A DNA stretch of 64,000 bases from Caulochytrium protostelioides (Eukaryota; Chytridiomycota; Caulochytriomycetes; Caulochytriales; Caulochytriaceae). Below are positions 1-10,262 of the stretch, one piece after another. The stretch covers positions 1 to 64,000 of the forward strand of contig ML014170.1 of assembly GCA_003615045.1 (NCBI GenBank), given 5' to 3'. Each line of letters begins with the position of its first letter. The first letter of the stretch is position 1. The translations under genes were made by a program, and so were the position numbers. The notes below the pieces were generated by a model. It worked only from the letters and a program-made list of their open reading frames with translations, had not been told where the DNA came from and did not search any database.

Positions 1-173
1 CATGATAGGTAAGATGATTTGTGTAAGATGATTTTGTAAGATTACAAATAACTCGCGATGGATGGGATTTTCTCAAAAAACAACATCTAGGCAAGGCGTG
101 CGGATTCTCGAAGCTCGACCTTCTCAGCGACTTCTGATAAATCAGAACAGAGCCGGATTCGGTCGAGAAAACG

Positions 174-1335
174 GTGTTTGTGGCATGTTACAGTCAATTT
201 GAGCTCTTAGTCATGCCATTCTGGCTGAAGACTGCCCCTGAGACGTTCCATAATATAATAAATGAGATGCTTCGCCCATTTCTGGATCACTTTGTCATGG
301 TCTACCCTGATGACGTTCTTGTTGAGAATGATCAATCAATCCTAGGATGCCCCGGTCAGCATAGCAATTCGCCCTTTTCTGTTCCGGGTCCGATCTCCGT
401 GAACCAAGGATTTTCAGACGTATCGTCGAAAATAGAGCAGATGCTATTAAGATCACAAGGACTGATCTCGCACCATCGAGGGCCCGCCGTTAGAAAACAG
501 CGTACCAAAACTGAAATAAAAAGCCGAGGAACATCCTCCGCCCCATCCCCTCTTCAGATCGAGGAAGTGGCTTGGGACTGCGGGAAAGCGGTGCGACTTA
601 TTGGTCTGCCTCTATTTTACCATCCATTCATCCATCCATCCATCCATACAATAACTCCTCACGTCGTGGGACTATACCTTACTTTACTTATATATGGGGG
701 TTTGCCTGATAGGCCTCTCCTCCTCATAGCCTCTCTCTTTCCTTATTATCCCTCATCATCTGTAACGTCTTAAATCATCTTTTCGATATACTGCATTGTG
801 ACTTTCACACAGTTCTCATCTCCAAGATCCCCCGAAGAACATCTCGTTCTCTTCGCAGATGATCTTTGACTACGACAGCTCAGAGTAGCGCTAGGGGATC
901 CTGGTGTACGGTACGGAACCAGTTATACCAGGTGACGACGTGCCGCTTGTGATCTTTGACTACGGCAACCCCGAGGCGCGCAACGAGATCATGGCACAGC
1001 GCCAGGAAGCCCTTGGTAATGCTTTAGGAACAGCAGGTCTACGCAACGCCGCTGCTGCTACAGCTAACAATGAGGCGTACAAGCGTGCCAACCCAGGCGT
1101 CCAAAGGCACGTCCAACTCAAGGAAGGCGGTTACGTTCTCTTACGCAATCACGCCCGCAAGAAGTGTGAACCCAAGTGGATGGGCCCATTCACCGTCCGC
1201 GAAGCGTACACCGACTTCGATGCTTACCAGCTAGTGCTACCCAACGGCATGTTATGGCCCAGCCGTGTCCACGCCGATTGCCTACGGCGCGTTAGTATCG
1301 ATACTAGCGACCCCCCGACCGATTTATGGTACTAG
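174..1335 (+). mobile_element. Ty3/gypsy LTR retroelement fossil (RT and integrase C-terminal remnants)
   Basis: Two recognisable parts of a Ty3/gypsy-type polyprotein lie in order on the plus strand. At about 174-350 the translation resembles the core of a Ty3/gypsy reverse transcriptase around the catalytic aspartate box (MPF...APETF...LRPFLD...DD). At 904-1335 it resembles the C-terminal part of an integrase: a basic region, then KEGGYVLLRNHARKK...PKWMGPFTVREAY and LPNGMLWPSRVHADCLRRV, which fits the GPF/Y module of this family. The intervening stretch shows no coding and holds a (CATC)n microsatellite at 621-647. A 14-base repeat (gatctttgactacg) occurs near 861 and 951. The element is broken and far from whole. 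It looks old, but cannot be dated because only one presumed LTR is in the window. Confidence 0.8.
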
Positions 1336-1447
1336 CGCCCTGATTCTCAAGGCTTTGGCATGACTGACCCATACGACGGCCCGCTACCCGATGACGACCA
1401 GCCCTAAGCCACTTGCGAGGACGCAAGGTCGTCAAAGAGGGGAGGCT

Positions 1448-2119
1448 TGTCGCGAGACTTCCATTAAGTGCCTAATATTTTGCATTGTTGCATTTATTTT
1501 AGGGTTTTAGGGGTTCCCCCGAAAAACCCCCCGCGCGCGTGTCGACCTGCTGGTATAAGAATCCTGAATTTTTTGGATCACTTCTGCTAGCTCACTTGCG
1601 CGACGTAGCGCCGCGAATCATGTTAGGTAGACTATACTCCGACCCATACTACGCGACAGATGTGCTGGAAAAGTATTCGGAGTATCAAAAGTTTACTATG
1701 GTCTCATGGACCCCAGACCCCCCTCCGCCCCCTATGGCGCCCCGCCCCGCCCCCCTGCATCACTGTGACTGGTCGCCTCCCTCCGCCGCTGCGCCTGGCC
1801 GCCTCCTTTCACCGCTGCGGTCGAGGTTTCTCCTCCGCCGCAGCGGTTGTAATCTTTCTCCGCCGCAGCGACTGGCTCCTTCCTCCACCGCCACGGTTGG
1901 CATTTCCCCTCTACCATAGCGGTTGGAGTTTTTCCCACCGCAGCGGCTAGCCTCCCCCTCGCCCGCATCGGATGAGAGAACTCCCTGGGTGCCCCGCGAC
2001 TCTCAGATCTATATAAACCCATGCCACCCCGTCTCTATTCCCATCTCCTCATATTGCAAGAACATAGTCCCATGTTCCCCAAACAACATCACCCCTTAGG
2101 AGTTGGTATGACCTTATAC

Positions 2120-2157
<38 letters not shown>

Positions 2158-2360
2158 TCTATTATCAATCATCATCATCGTCGTCTTCTTCGCCTCTCCC
2201 CCTCTCCGCCTCATCACCGACCCTGTCCTTAACAATACATGTCGCCGAACTATTGACCGGTCGCTGGCCTCATTCGCGGCAAGAGTCGAATCCGTCTGGA
2301 AGGCTTTGGTCTGCTTGTGATGGGAGGCTTCGGCCTCAGAAATGAATTTTGATGTCAATG
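1448..2360 (+). repeat. Putative 3' LTR region of the Ty3/gypsy fossil
   Basis: After the integrase remnant comes a purine-rich run (aaagaggggagg, about 1434-1445) of the kind that primes plus-strand synthesis, followed by a TG start at 1448. Downstream there is a GC-rich block of degenerate tandem repeats built on ccgccgcagcggttg (about 1765-1960), a good TATA box (tatataaa, near 2010), a (CT)n run at 2122-2154, and no coding potential. This is what an LTR with its promoter could look like, but the right end was not found and the partner LTR is outside the window, so the boundaries are a guess. Confidence 0.35.
2122..2154 (+). repeat. (CT)n microsatellite
   Basis: About 16 uninterrupted CT dinucleotides, lying about 110 bp downstream of the TATA box at 2010. 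It may be part of the leader of the presumed LTR. Confidence 0.9.
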
Positions 2361-2735
2361 TAGAGAGCTATAGGTAAGGGGGGATGGGTAGTTAATGAGA
2401 AGGAGAAAAGGGCCTGGTGAACACACAAGAATGTATCCCAGGCATCAGCAGGGGAGTTATGAGCGAAGGGTGCTAGGAGAAGGCGCTGGCATCTCGCTGA
2501 GCATTTATACACCGTGCCCGAGGGTCAGATTGGACGAGAAAAGGCGTCCAGAAGTCATGCGCACGGGTTGTAATTGAATGACGGATATTATTAGATCAAT
2601 CAATACGTCTTGGTCTAATATGTCCGAACCCGTCGAAAGGAGGCGCCTGGCTCCGCTATCGAGGGTGCTACGGTCGAAAATAGCCGTGGCGGAGGAAGGC
2701 GCTTCTGTCAGGAAGTCGCCGACAAAAAAAATTCT

Positions 2736-2817
2736 GACACTATGGCCGAGTGGTTAAGGCGATTGACTCGAAATCAATTACAGTTTCTGTGCGCAGGTTC
2801 AAATCCTGCTGGTGTCG
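2736..2817 (+). tRNA. tRNA-Ser (anticodon CGA, reads UCG)
   Basis: An 82-base cloverleaf can be drawn. The acceptor stem GACACTA pairs with TGGTGTC (one G-U pair), followed by discriminator G73, which is typical of serine tRNAs. The anticodon arm GATTGA-CTCGAAA-TCAATT puts CGA at positions 34-36. A long variable arm makes it a class II tRNA. The internal Pol III A box (TGGCCGAGTGG) and B box (GGTTCAAATCC) are intact. No CCA is encoded, as usual in eukaryotes. The TTTT at 2820-2823 directly after the gene is a Pol III terminator. No tRNA intron is present. Confidence 0.96.
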
Positions 2818-2819
2818 AG

Positions 2820-2834
2820 TTTTGGAGAATTTTT
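2820..2834 (+). terminator. Pol III terminator of tRNA-Ser
   Basis: TTTT at 2820-2823, three bases after the discriminator, with a second T run (TTTTT) at 2830-2834 as backup. Confidence 0.85.
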
Positions 2835-3334
2835 GATCCATTGGATCAAGATCCCTCTCAGGCTAAGCTGCGGTCTATTTCTTCGCCGGACGAGTGCTGC
2901 GGCCTGGTGTGGCTTTGTCTGTCAACCGTGCTGCTAATGTGAAGTTTATTCCGCGGTCGCGGCTCATTTCGGCCGATCGAGGGAGTGGGTTTATTTTGAC
3001 ACCGCAATCATGTCAAGTTGCGCATCGTCGATGGATGTGGCCGCCCGGAGCGCTGCATGGGACGGCGCTACGGCATGGGCCGCTGCATCGCTAACGGATT
3101 GCTCGCGGCTACCGAGCCATCCGCAGACATTGCAGGTTGCGCGCATCATGTTCGAGATTCGTGCGGCGACCATCCCAATATTTTCTAGGATTAGGCATGC
3201 CGACGGGGACGAGGATGACGGCCACGACGAGCCCAATGGGTAGGCGTCGGAGTTTGCTGGATCGGTTCCATGTCAATCCCCTTCCTGGACGGTCCGGCAT
3301 CCCTTCGCCTGCTGACCTCTTTCTATCCGACACC
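2835..3334. other. Intergenic stretch between tRNA-Ser and the Rho-like gene
   Basis: No recognisable gene. The 40 bases before the Rho-like ATG are pyrimidine-rich and probably hold its transcription start. Confidence 0.5.
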
Positions 3335-5491
3335 ATGCCGCCCACTTCGGTGGCTCCCTCGCCGCCCTGCCACATGGTGGTGGTCGGCGACGAGGGCTGC
3401 GGTAAAACAGCTCTTATCCATCGTTTGATCGGCCGTCCTTTCGACTCGGTAAGTCCGCCCACCTGTGTCGCATTGCGGCCTCTGCGGTCTCCTTCATCGG
3501 CCACAGCGCATGACTGCATCCGCTCGACTCACGAGATGTTTGGACTTAATTCATGGTCCTGTCCCAATGCGGGTGGACTCGCCCCCCACCGCCGCCACGC
3601 CATCCAGATGCATGTTCCGACGCTGGAGGCCCAGTATCCGCATCCGTGGCATCCGGCAACCGCGATCCTGGACACCGCCGGCGCACGCGACGCCGACCGT
3701 CTGCGGCCCATCAGTTATCGCAACGCAGGGCTGATCCTCCTCTGCTACCGTCCCAATATTCCGTTCGCCTTCCTCGGTCTCCTTGACCGGTGGGGGCCCG
3801 AGCTCAACCATTACGTGCCCACGGTCCCGCGGCTGCTCGTCGGATGTGCCGTCGACGCGGCGGATCGCCCCCAGGCGGCCGCCGCCGTGGCGGGTGAAGC
3901 GGCGGCGGCGGCTTCGGTGCGGCCGTCAGAAGCCGCAGCGGGGAGTACGGCGGCGCTGTCGCCGTCACCGTCGCCGACGCTATCGGTCCCAGGCACCTAT
4001 TCGCTGGCATCGTCGTGTGCGCATCCCGGCGACGCATGGATGGATCCTGTAGCGTTAGCGGCGAAGCTGCGCTGCGAAGGCTACATCGCGACGAGTGCGC
4101 GGACGGGAGCTGGCGTGGTCGCGGCCTTTGGTGGACCTGAGGACGCGCCGACCTTGCTGTGGCAGACGGTGGCCGCGGCCGCGGCGGGCCCCGGCGTAGG
4201 CATGCCGCACGCCATGCAGCGCCTCGAGCAGCGATTTATCGCCGAGATCGTGAGCGACCACGACGAGACGTCGTTGGGCCTCTTGGAGACGGACGGCGAG
4301 GACGACGGATCCCTGTCCCGCTCGGGATCCATGACGGACGTGGCGATCATGCGGGCGGACGCCGCGCGTGATCTAAGTCGCCCGCGGGCGTCACTGCCTA
4401 TGCCGGCGCCCCTGCCGGTGGCAAGGCCGCCACCGAGCCCGCCGGCATCCGTCGCACGGCAGCCGGCAGCCGTCATGACGCCACCTGACTCGCGCGACGG
4501 CCGCCGGGTAGACGGCGGTCGACCGGAGTCGAAAGCGATGTCGCCATCGCAGCGGCCCGGCCCGCAGCGGGCCGACCGGGCGGCGGCGCTGCCCATCGCC
4601 GAGGCCGCCGCGCAGGGTCTGATTGCGCTCACACCGCCGTCGAACCGCGCAGCGGCCGCGATGCGGAGTCTGGCGGCCGCGGACCGCGACAGGCCGGCGA
4701 CGGGCCGCGCGATGACCGACGCGGGCGCGGGCGCTCGACCTGAGGCGGTGCTCGCGCCTATGCATGACTACATCGGCATCGCCATGGCTGCGGTTCAGCC
4801 GTTGGACGCGGACGCGTGGGGCGTGGCGAACCCCCGTCTCGCAGGGATGCCGGCCGCGTCCACGCCCGCCTTGGCCGCGACGGCCTCGCCCCCGGTTTCG
4901 ACGCGACCGGCACCGGGACCGGGACCGATGCTTCTCGCGCCGTCGTCCGATGCCGAGGCGGCGGCTCCCGCCCGTATGCCGCGTCACGGCGCTGCGCCTG
5001 GGCACGATGCGCCAGCACTGCGGTCACTGCGATCATCCTTGCCTGTCGGGCACGACCCGATCCGCCCGCCGCCCGCCACCGCCGCCGGCGACCACGCGGA
5101 AATGGCGCCGCCGCCGCCGCCGCCCACCACGCCGGGCAAGGCTGCCCACGCGGTGCACCGGCTGGCGTCGCTGGCCCGCGGCGGATGGAGCCGCCATGCG
5201 GGCCGGAGCGCCGCGAGTGCGCAGTCGCGGCGCCTGTCGCCGCCGCCGCTCGCGGCGGTCGCGGGACAGACGATGGACGTGGCCGCCGGCACACCGGCCG
5301 ATCCGGCGTTGCTGCCGCCGCCAGTCGCGCCGCGCGGCTCGGCGCGCGACCGGAGGGCGGCCGTCAGCGAGCAGGCCCAGCCGCCGTCGCGGCCGCCAGC
5401 CGCCGTCCCGCCCGCCCCGCCCGCGGTCGCCGCGCCGCCGCTCCGCAAGCGGTTCTGGCAGCGCCTCCACCTGGGGTTGCACCGCGGCTAA
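3335..5491 (+). CDS. Atypical Rho-family small GTPase with long disordered C-terminal tail
   Basis: The ATG at 3335 (CACCATG) opens a 665-residue protein with one intron (3449-3607). Residues 15-215 are a Rho domain: P-loop GDEGCGKT (18-25), effector segment HVPT (40-43), switch II DTAGARDADRLRPISY (from 60), G4-like CAVD (118-121) and G5 TSAR (200-203), with about 40 extra residues between G4 and G5. Compared with Rac/Rho, the residue matching Gly12 is Glu, the one matching Gln61 is Ala, and the TKxD Lys is absent, so hydrolysis and normal guanine recognition are probably impaired. The last 450 residues are Pro/Ala/Arg-rich and look disordered. The end (KRFWQRLHLGLHRG) is basic and has no CAAX box, so prenylation is not expected. 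Family membership is firm; function is unknown. Confidence 0.85.
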   Translation: MPPTSVAPSPPCHMVVVGDEGCGKTALIHRLIGRPFDSVSPPTCVALRPLRSPSSATAHDCIRSTHEMFGLNSWSCPNAGGLAPHRRHAIQMHVPTLEAQYPHPWHPATAILDTAGARDADRLRPISYRNAGLILLCYRPNIPFAFLGLLDRWGPELNHYVPTVPRLLVGCAVDAADRPQAAAAVAGEAAAAASVRPSEAAAGSTAALSPSPSPTLSVPGTYSLASSCAHPGDAWMDPVALAAKLRCEGYIATSARTGAGVVAAFGGPEDAPTLLWQTVAAAAAGPGVGMPHAMQRLEQRFIAEIVSDHDETSLGLLETDGEDDGSLSRSGSMTDVAIMRADAARDLSRPRASLPMPAPLPVARPPPSPPASVARQPAAVMTPPDSRDGRRVDGGRPESKAMSPSQRPGPQRADRAAALPIAEAAAQGLIALTPPSNRAAAAMRSLAAADRDRPATGRAMTDAGAGARPEAVLAPMHDYIGIAMAAVQPLDADAWGVANPRLAGMPAASTPALAATASPPVSTRPAPGPGPMLLAPSSDAEAAAPARMPRHGAAPGHDAPALRSLRSSLPVGHDPIRPPPATAAGDHAEMAPPPPPPTTPGKAAHAVHRLASLARGGWSRHAGRSAASAQSRRLSPPPLAAVAGQTMDVAAGTPADPALLPPPVAPRGSARDRRAAVSEQAQPPSRPPAAVPPAPPAVAAPPLRKRFWQRLHLGLHRG
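3449..3607 (+). other. Spliceosomal intron of the Rho-like gene
   Basis: A consensus donor (TCG|GTAAGT) sits at 3449 and an acceptor CAG ends at 3607. Removing these 159 bases joins FDS to MHVPT. This restores the exact F-x3-(Y/H)-VPT spacing of Rho effector loops, and the 53 removed residues have no counterpart in Rho proteins. The intron is a multiple of three and lacks an in-frame stop, so retention would insert 53 residues into switch I rather than truncate the protein. Confidence 0.88.
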
Positions 5492-6137
5492 GTCCGCGGC
5501 TTCCCGCCACCGCGCTCGCCGGCGACGGCGCGCATAGGTGCGAGGGGAGGCGCTGGCGGGTGATGTCAGGCGGGACGGGGAGGCCCGGCCGACGTGCTGC
5601 GTGGCGCAGCATGACGGCCACCACCGGCGCCATGGTGTGCCGATCTGGCATGATCACGTGTGGATAGCGAGTCAATGATTGCAGGATTGAACGCATGAAT
5701 TTGCTTTTGGCCTCTTCTTCCGATCCGTGGAAGGGGTGCTGCACCGATGAGGGATCGGCCGATTTCACCCCGTGTTGGGCCGCAGCGCGCCGGCGGCGAC
5801 CGGAGCCCCACCGGAGCCCCACGACCACGGCCGGTGGGGACCAGCGCGTTGGTTGGGCGGGGGCGTCGTCCGCTCGCTCCGGGGGTATGCGGTCATTCGG
5901 TAGGGCGGTGTGGCCATCACCGGCGGCGCCATGGGCGGCCTCGCATGAATTCTCGCGCTCGGAACCTTCCTGAGGAGGAGGCTCGGCCGGGTGGCCGCTG
6001 TGCCCGACGCCCGCCGATGCCCGAGGCGCGTCGTGGGCTCCGTGGCGCGCGGGCCTGGTGCCGCCACCCATCGTCCGCCCATGGGTCGAGCCGCGCCACG
6101 CGGGCATTTTTAATGCCGCCCGTGACCAGGTCCGCCA

Positions 6138-6191
6138 CCGCCGTCGCCGTCGCCGTCGCCATCGCCGTCGCCGTCGCCGTCGCCGTCGCCG
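6138..6191. repeat. (GCCGTC)n tandem repeat
   Basis: About nine hexamers, one of them varied to gccatc, in non-coding DNA. Confidence 0.85.
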
Positions 6192-6433
6192 GAGGCGGGA
6201 GCCAGGGCCAGAGCGAGATGGCGACGCACGACGCCACGGATACCCGCCGCAGTCCATAAGGCTCGGTCGGGTTCGCGCACGGCTCATGGGCGGCGTCGGC
6301 CGTCGGTATCGGCCAGCCCTCCGTCGCCCTCCGCTCCGGTCAGCCGATCGACCGGCGTGGCCATGAGGCATCGCACGGCATCGAGGGTCGTGGAAGTCGG
6401 TTCAACGACGGACGGCCGGCCGGCAGAGGGGGA

Positions 6434-6472
6434 GCGATCGACTCGGGCGATCGACTCGGGCGATCGACTCAG
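6434..6472. repeat. 13-bp tandem repeat, 3 copies
   Basis: The unit gcgatcgactcgg is repeated three times; the last copy has one change. Confidence 0.85.
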
Positions 6473-7736
6473 GCCAGGGTCCGCCCATGGCGGTCCCATA
6501 CCGAGGCGACGGCCTGAAACATCACAGCGATCCCGCCAGCCTGGGTCAACCTGGGGCGTCGTCCACCGGTCGTGGTCACGGCGCGGCCGACCGAGAAACG
6601 GCCGATTTCGGGCCCTTGATGTCGCCCCTGGAGCGAAGCGGCGGGGCCGCCAAGGAGCTGCCGGTCGTGTGCACGATCGTCTGCCGTCGATCTCAATCAA
6701 GACCGATCGAGCCTCATCCATCTATCCTTCCATCCATACCCCACGCAAGCACGGCGGTTTTTATCCGCGACAGGCCGCGTTCTCTGCTCTGGTGCGGCCC
6801 TACCGGCGCCACCAGCGACGGTCTCACCCGGCAGGACCCCTCTTGGCTAGCACGTGGAAGCCACGTGAATCCCTCGCAAGGGTCCCGTTCTTCCGCCGAC
6901 ACCCCTAGACGGGCCTGTTTTCTTGGCCTGCTTGTTCTTTCCCCACCTTTTTTTTCTCGTTTCTTCCAGCTGCAACCCCTCTCATACTCCGCGCTCGTAC
7001 CAGGTGCTATCCGCGACGCTGTTGTCCCTCTTTTCGATTACCGAATCCTGTCCGCGAATCGCGGGGGGTTCGTCGGCGTTGTTCTTCTGAACCACGCGCC
7101 ATCCACTCGGTAAGTCCTCTCTTCCTTGGCCAGTGATCCATGTTCCATCCGCGTTGCGCACGATCGCCTGCATTTCCGCGGTCCACCGCCGCGAGTCGTC
7201 ATCACCCCGCTGTCAAGCAGGATTCCCGTTCTCGCTGCCTGCTGGTACCCGAGGCGCCTCCAGTCTCCGCCCTGCGCGGACATCTGGTCACAGAGGACCA
7301 CCGTCATGATCCTCCGGCCGCCCGCTCGCCATCCCTACGCGCCGCCGCGCATCGGCCATGATGCCATTCCCTGCATGGCGCCATGGGCGGCCCGTTGGAT
7401 GCCGGTCCGGGCACGCCGGTCCGGGGGGGCGCCGGATGCGGCGCCAAAGACAACTGGCGCTTGCCTTCGCCGCTCTGAAGCCGCTCCGCCGCCCGCGATA
7501 AGGGGTCACCCGTCGGCCCACCGCGGGGTGGGCGCTCCCGGCCGGGCGCCGTGCTCGGCGGACGCGTCCGACGGCTCCGGTCCCCGATGAAACACGCGGC
7601 GTCGACGCCGCGTGGATCCTGCTGCGTCCGGCGGCGGCGGCCAGCCAGCCAGCGGGGGACGCGGCGTGACCGAGCTGGCGGCGGCGCCGCTGGGCCCTGG
7701 GAGGCCTGGGAGACCTGAGAGGCCGTGCCTGCGCGG

Positions 7737-7847
7737 GATGCCGGAATGCCGGTCGGGGGATGTCGGGATGCCGGGATGTCGGGATGCCGGATGTCGGGAT
7801 GCCGGATGCCGGATGCCGGATGCCGGATGCCGGATGCCGGATGCCGG
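7737..7847. repeat. GATGCCG heptamer array with 8- and 9-bp variants
   Basis: About seven near-perfect copies of gatgccg at 7798-7847 are preceded by looser variants (gggatgtcg, gggatgccg) from about 7737. The array reads through all frames without stops, so it generates false open frames on both strands. Confidence 0.9.
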
Positions 7848-8360
7848 CGTCCAGATGGCGCGAGCGCGGTGGCCCCGGCGAGCGCCATCGCTGGCGCCAT
7901 CCGCGGCGCGGGACGCAAGCCATCTGGACAGCCCCGACGGCGCTCGCGCCCCAGCCGCCGCCGCCCGGGGCACGCGGCAGCCGCCGCCAATCGAACCTCG
8001 GGCCTCGGGACCACGCGGACCACGCGCCAACACCCGTGGTACCGCATGCGGCGCCGTGGCCGCATGAAGTATGGACGCTCGTTGGTATCAGATCGATGAC
8101 TCACGCCGTGATGCATGTCTTTTGCTTGATGGGCGCTGGCGGTGACAGGATCCCCGCTCGGGCCGGATCCAGAGCGCTCCGCCGCGGCCGGCGTCTGGCT
8201 GGGTGCCGCGACCTTGCTGGCCGTCCCCTTCTCCCGCCGCCGCCGCCGCCGCCGCCGCCCTTTCGCTCTTTGCCCTCCCGTGGGCCACACCGCCACCGAT
8301 CGCTGCGGACGGTCACGCCGGCCGGGCCGCTGCCGCTCCGTTCGCGCTCGCCGAGAGGCT

Positions 8361-8418
8361 CGCCGTGCACCGCCGTGCACCGCTGTGCTCCGCCGTGCTC
8401 CGCCGTGCTCCGCCGTGC
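8361..8418. repeat. 10-bp tandem repeat (cgccgtgcWc)
   Basis: About six decamers, alternating cgccgtgcac and cgccgtgctc. The period equals about one helical turn. Confidence 0.85.
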
Positions 8419-9206
8419 GGGCTGCAGGACCGGCGCCGTCGACGGGCGCTGCGCCGTGTCGCGCGCGCGATCCCTGACCCCGTCGCCAGGGACCCACGTG
8501 GCCGCGCTGGCCGCCACGTGCCTGCTGCGCGCGGTCTTGGGGCGTGTGGAATCGCCGCGCCAAGCGAGCGAATGCCGCCGGTCACGCAGCGCCACGGGGA
8601 TCGCCGCCCGACTTGCCGGCCTCCTCCGGCGGCCTGACCCGGCCTTGACGGCCTGCAGATCCCCCCCTCAGCCTTCGGCCTGCTTCGCCACACTCGTTTG
8701 ACGGGCGGGACCGTCTTGGACCACCCGCCTTTTCATACTGCGGCGTGCTTCGCCGTCTTTGAGCGTGGCTGACAGGGACGGCCATTTCTCTCTCTCCTTT
8801 TGTTGTTGCGGCCTAGAAGCAGCTACGCCGTTGGCCGCTTGTTCGTCGCCAGGTCGGCGCTTGGCCCGCACGTGATTCGGACGCGGCGGCTCGTGCTGCC
8901 ACCCGCAGCGCGCCAGGAACCGCGCTGGCGTGGATCGGCGGTGTGTTGGACGTCGGATGCGACAGGTCCTGCCAACGATCCCGCGTGCGCTTCACCGACA
9001 GGTCTCCAGCGCCGCCCCCTCGCTGCTTGCTATCACATCCTCCCGTTCTCCCGTTCTCCCGCTCACTCGGCGCCCAGACGCCCCCCCTCGCCCCTCGCCC
9101 CTCGCGGTGGCCTTCGTGCCGACGGAATCATTGAAGGACCCATGACGAACCGCCGCCTTCGTGTCAAAGGAAAAGGTCGCGACTCCAACGTATTCTCTAA
9201 CGCCTT

Positions 9207-9249
9207 CGATCTCCTCGATCTCCTCGATCTCCTCGATCTCCTCGATCTC
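9207..9249. repeat. 9-bp tandem repeat (cgatctcct)
   Basis: Nearly five perfect nonamers in non-coding DNA. Confidence 0.9.
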
Positions 9250-9580
9250 ATCGGACCCCTCGGACCGCCCTATCCCTATCGCTCACCGCCGTCGCCGGCT
9301 GCAAGGCCGACGCCGCCTTCGCCGCTGGCCATTGTGTCGCGACGACAGGGTGATTCGGGGCGAACGGCTCGCTCGTCTGAGGCCCCGGACGGTGTGATCG
9401 CACGTGGGTTCGCCGTCGGGGCATTCTTTCGTATTGTTTTCCTCGTCGCGGAGCGCCTGCTCTGCGCCAGAGTATACCCCTTCCGTCCACCTGCCAGGCC
9501 ACGGTCCGGGCGACCTGGCGGCAGATCGACTTTGCCTGGGGCTCCCCGTACCCGCGGTGTCCTGCGCCGTGCGCACGGCG

Positions 9581-9613
9581 AAGCCAAGCCAAGCCAAGCC
9601 AAGTCAAGCCAAG
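9581..9613. repeat. 5-bp tandem repeat (aagcc)
   Basis: Six to seven pentamers, one changed to aagtc. Confidence 0.9.
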
Positions 9614-10262
9614 GGCCGCGCCGCGCGCAACTGTCACCGGCCACCGGCACCACGGGGACAGCTCGTTGCGTTCGTTGCGGCCCACACGATTGACAAAGAA
9701 AGACTCGTCCAACGCGACTCCGGTCCGCGTGAGACATCCTTTTCCCCCCGTCGGCTTGTCCCCCCCACTCGACGGGGGGTCCTGCTACCGCCGCCACCGC
9801 CGCGGCCCGCGCTGTCCCCTAGGCGGTGCCAGCATCCCGGCCCAGCATCCCCGCGATCCTGGCAGACGGCTCTCTGGGCCTTCCGGGCCTTCCGGGCATC
9901 CCTCATCCTAGCCGTCTGATCCACTCGGACGGCGGCAGCGGCGACCCAGTCGGGGATTCATCTCGCCACGTTCCGGCTGGCTGCTGCGGCACGTGGCCGA
10001 CGTCTGCTCGTGCCGATCCCGCCACCGCCGGGGCGCTTCGGTCGGATCCCGTGGGGTCCGCGTCTTGGGTGGCGCAGTCGTTCGGCGGCCGCTCTCTGAC
10101 GGTCCTCCCCGTCTGGCGCCGCGCCGCGTTGTGGCCACCGCCCTGAAACCTCCGAGGCCCCGAACGCCCGGCATCCGCCATCCCGCCGCGTGCGCCGCTT
10201 GAGCGCCTCTGCCGCCGCTCGTGCGCTGCCGCCGCCGCCGCCCGCCAGACGACGCTCCCCCC

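Larger units (their letters stand above)
5492..10262. other. 4.8-kb gene-free stretch with many unrelated minisatellites
   Basis: No family-like protein is visible on either strand. The many open frames here overlap each other in several frames, mostly lack an ATG start and are Arg/Pro/Ala-rich, as expected of stop-poor GC-rich DNA. The stretch contains at least six short tandem repeats with unit lengths of 5-13 bp, listed separately. A T/C-rich tract around 6910-6990 ending in ttcttccag could be a leader or splice acceptor of an untranslated transcript. The last few hundred bases must contain the promoter of the kinase gene at 10263. Confidence 0.6.

Noticed and set aside
7304-8563. Open frame of 419 codons on the minus strand and several overlapping ones nearby
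   Set aside because: Runs through the heptamer and decamer arrays, is Arg/Pro/Ser-rich without family motifs and overlaps equally long frames on the other strand. It is typical of stop-poor GC-rich DNA.
7737-9613. Arrays considered as CRISPR or other spaced repeats
   Set aside because: Units are head-to-tail with no spacers and belong to a eukaryotic genome.
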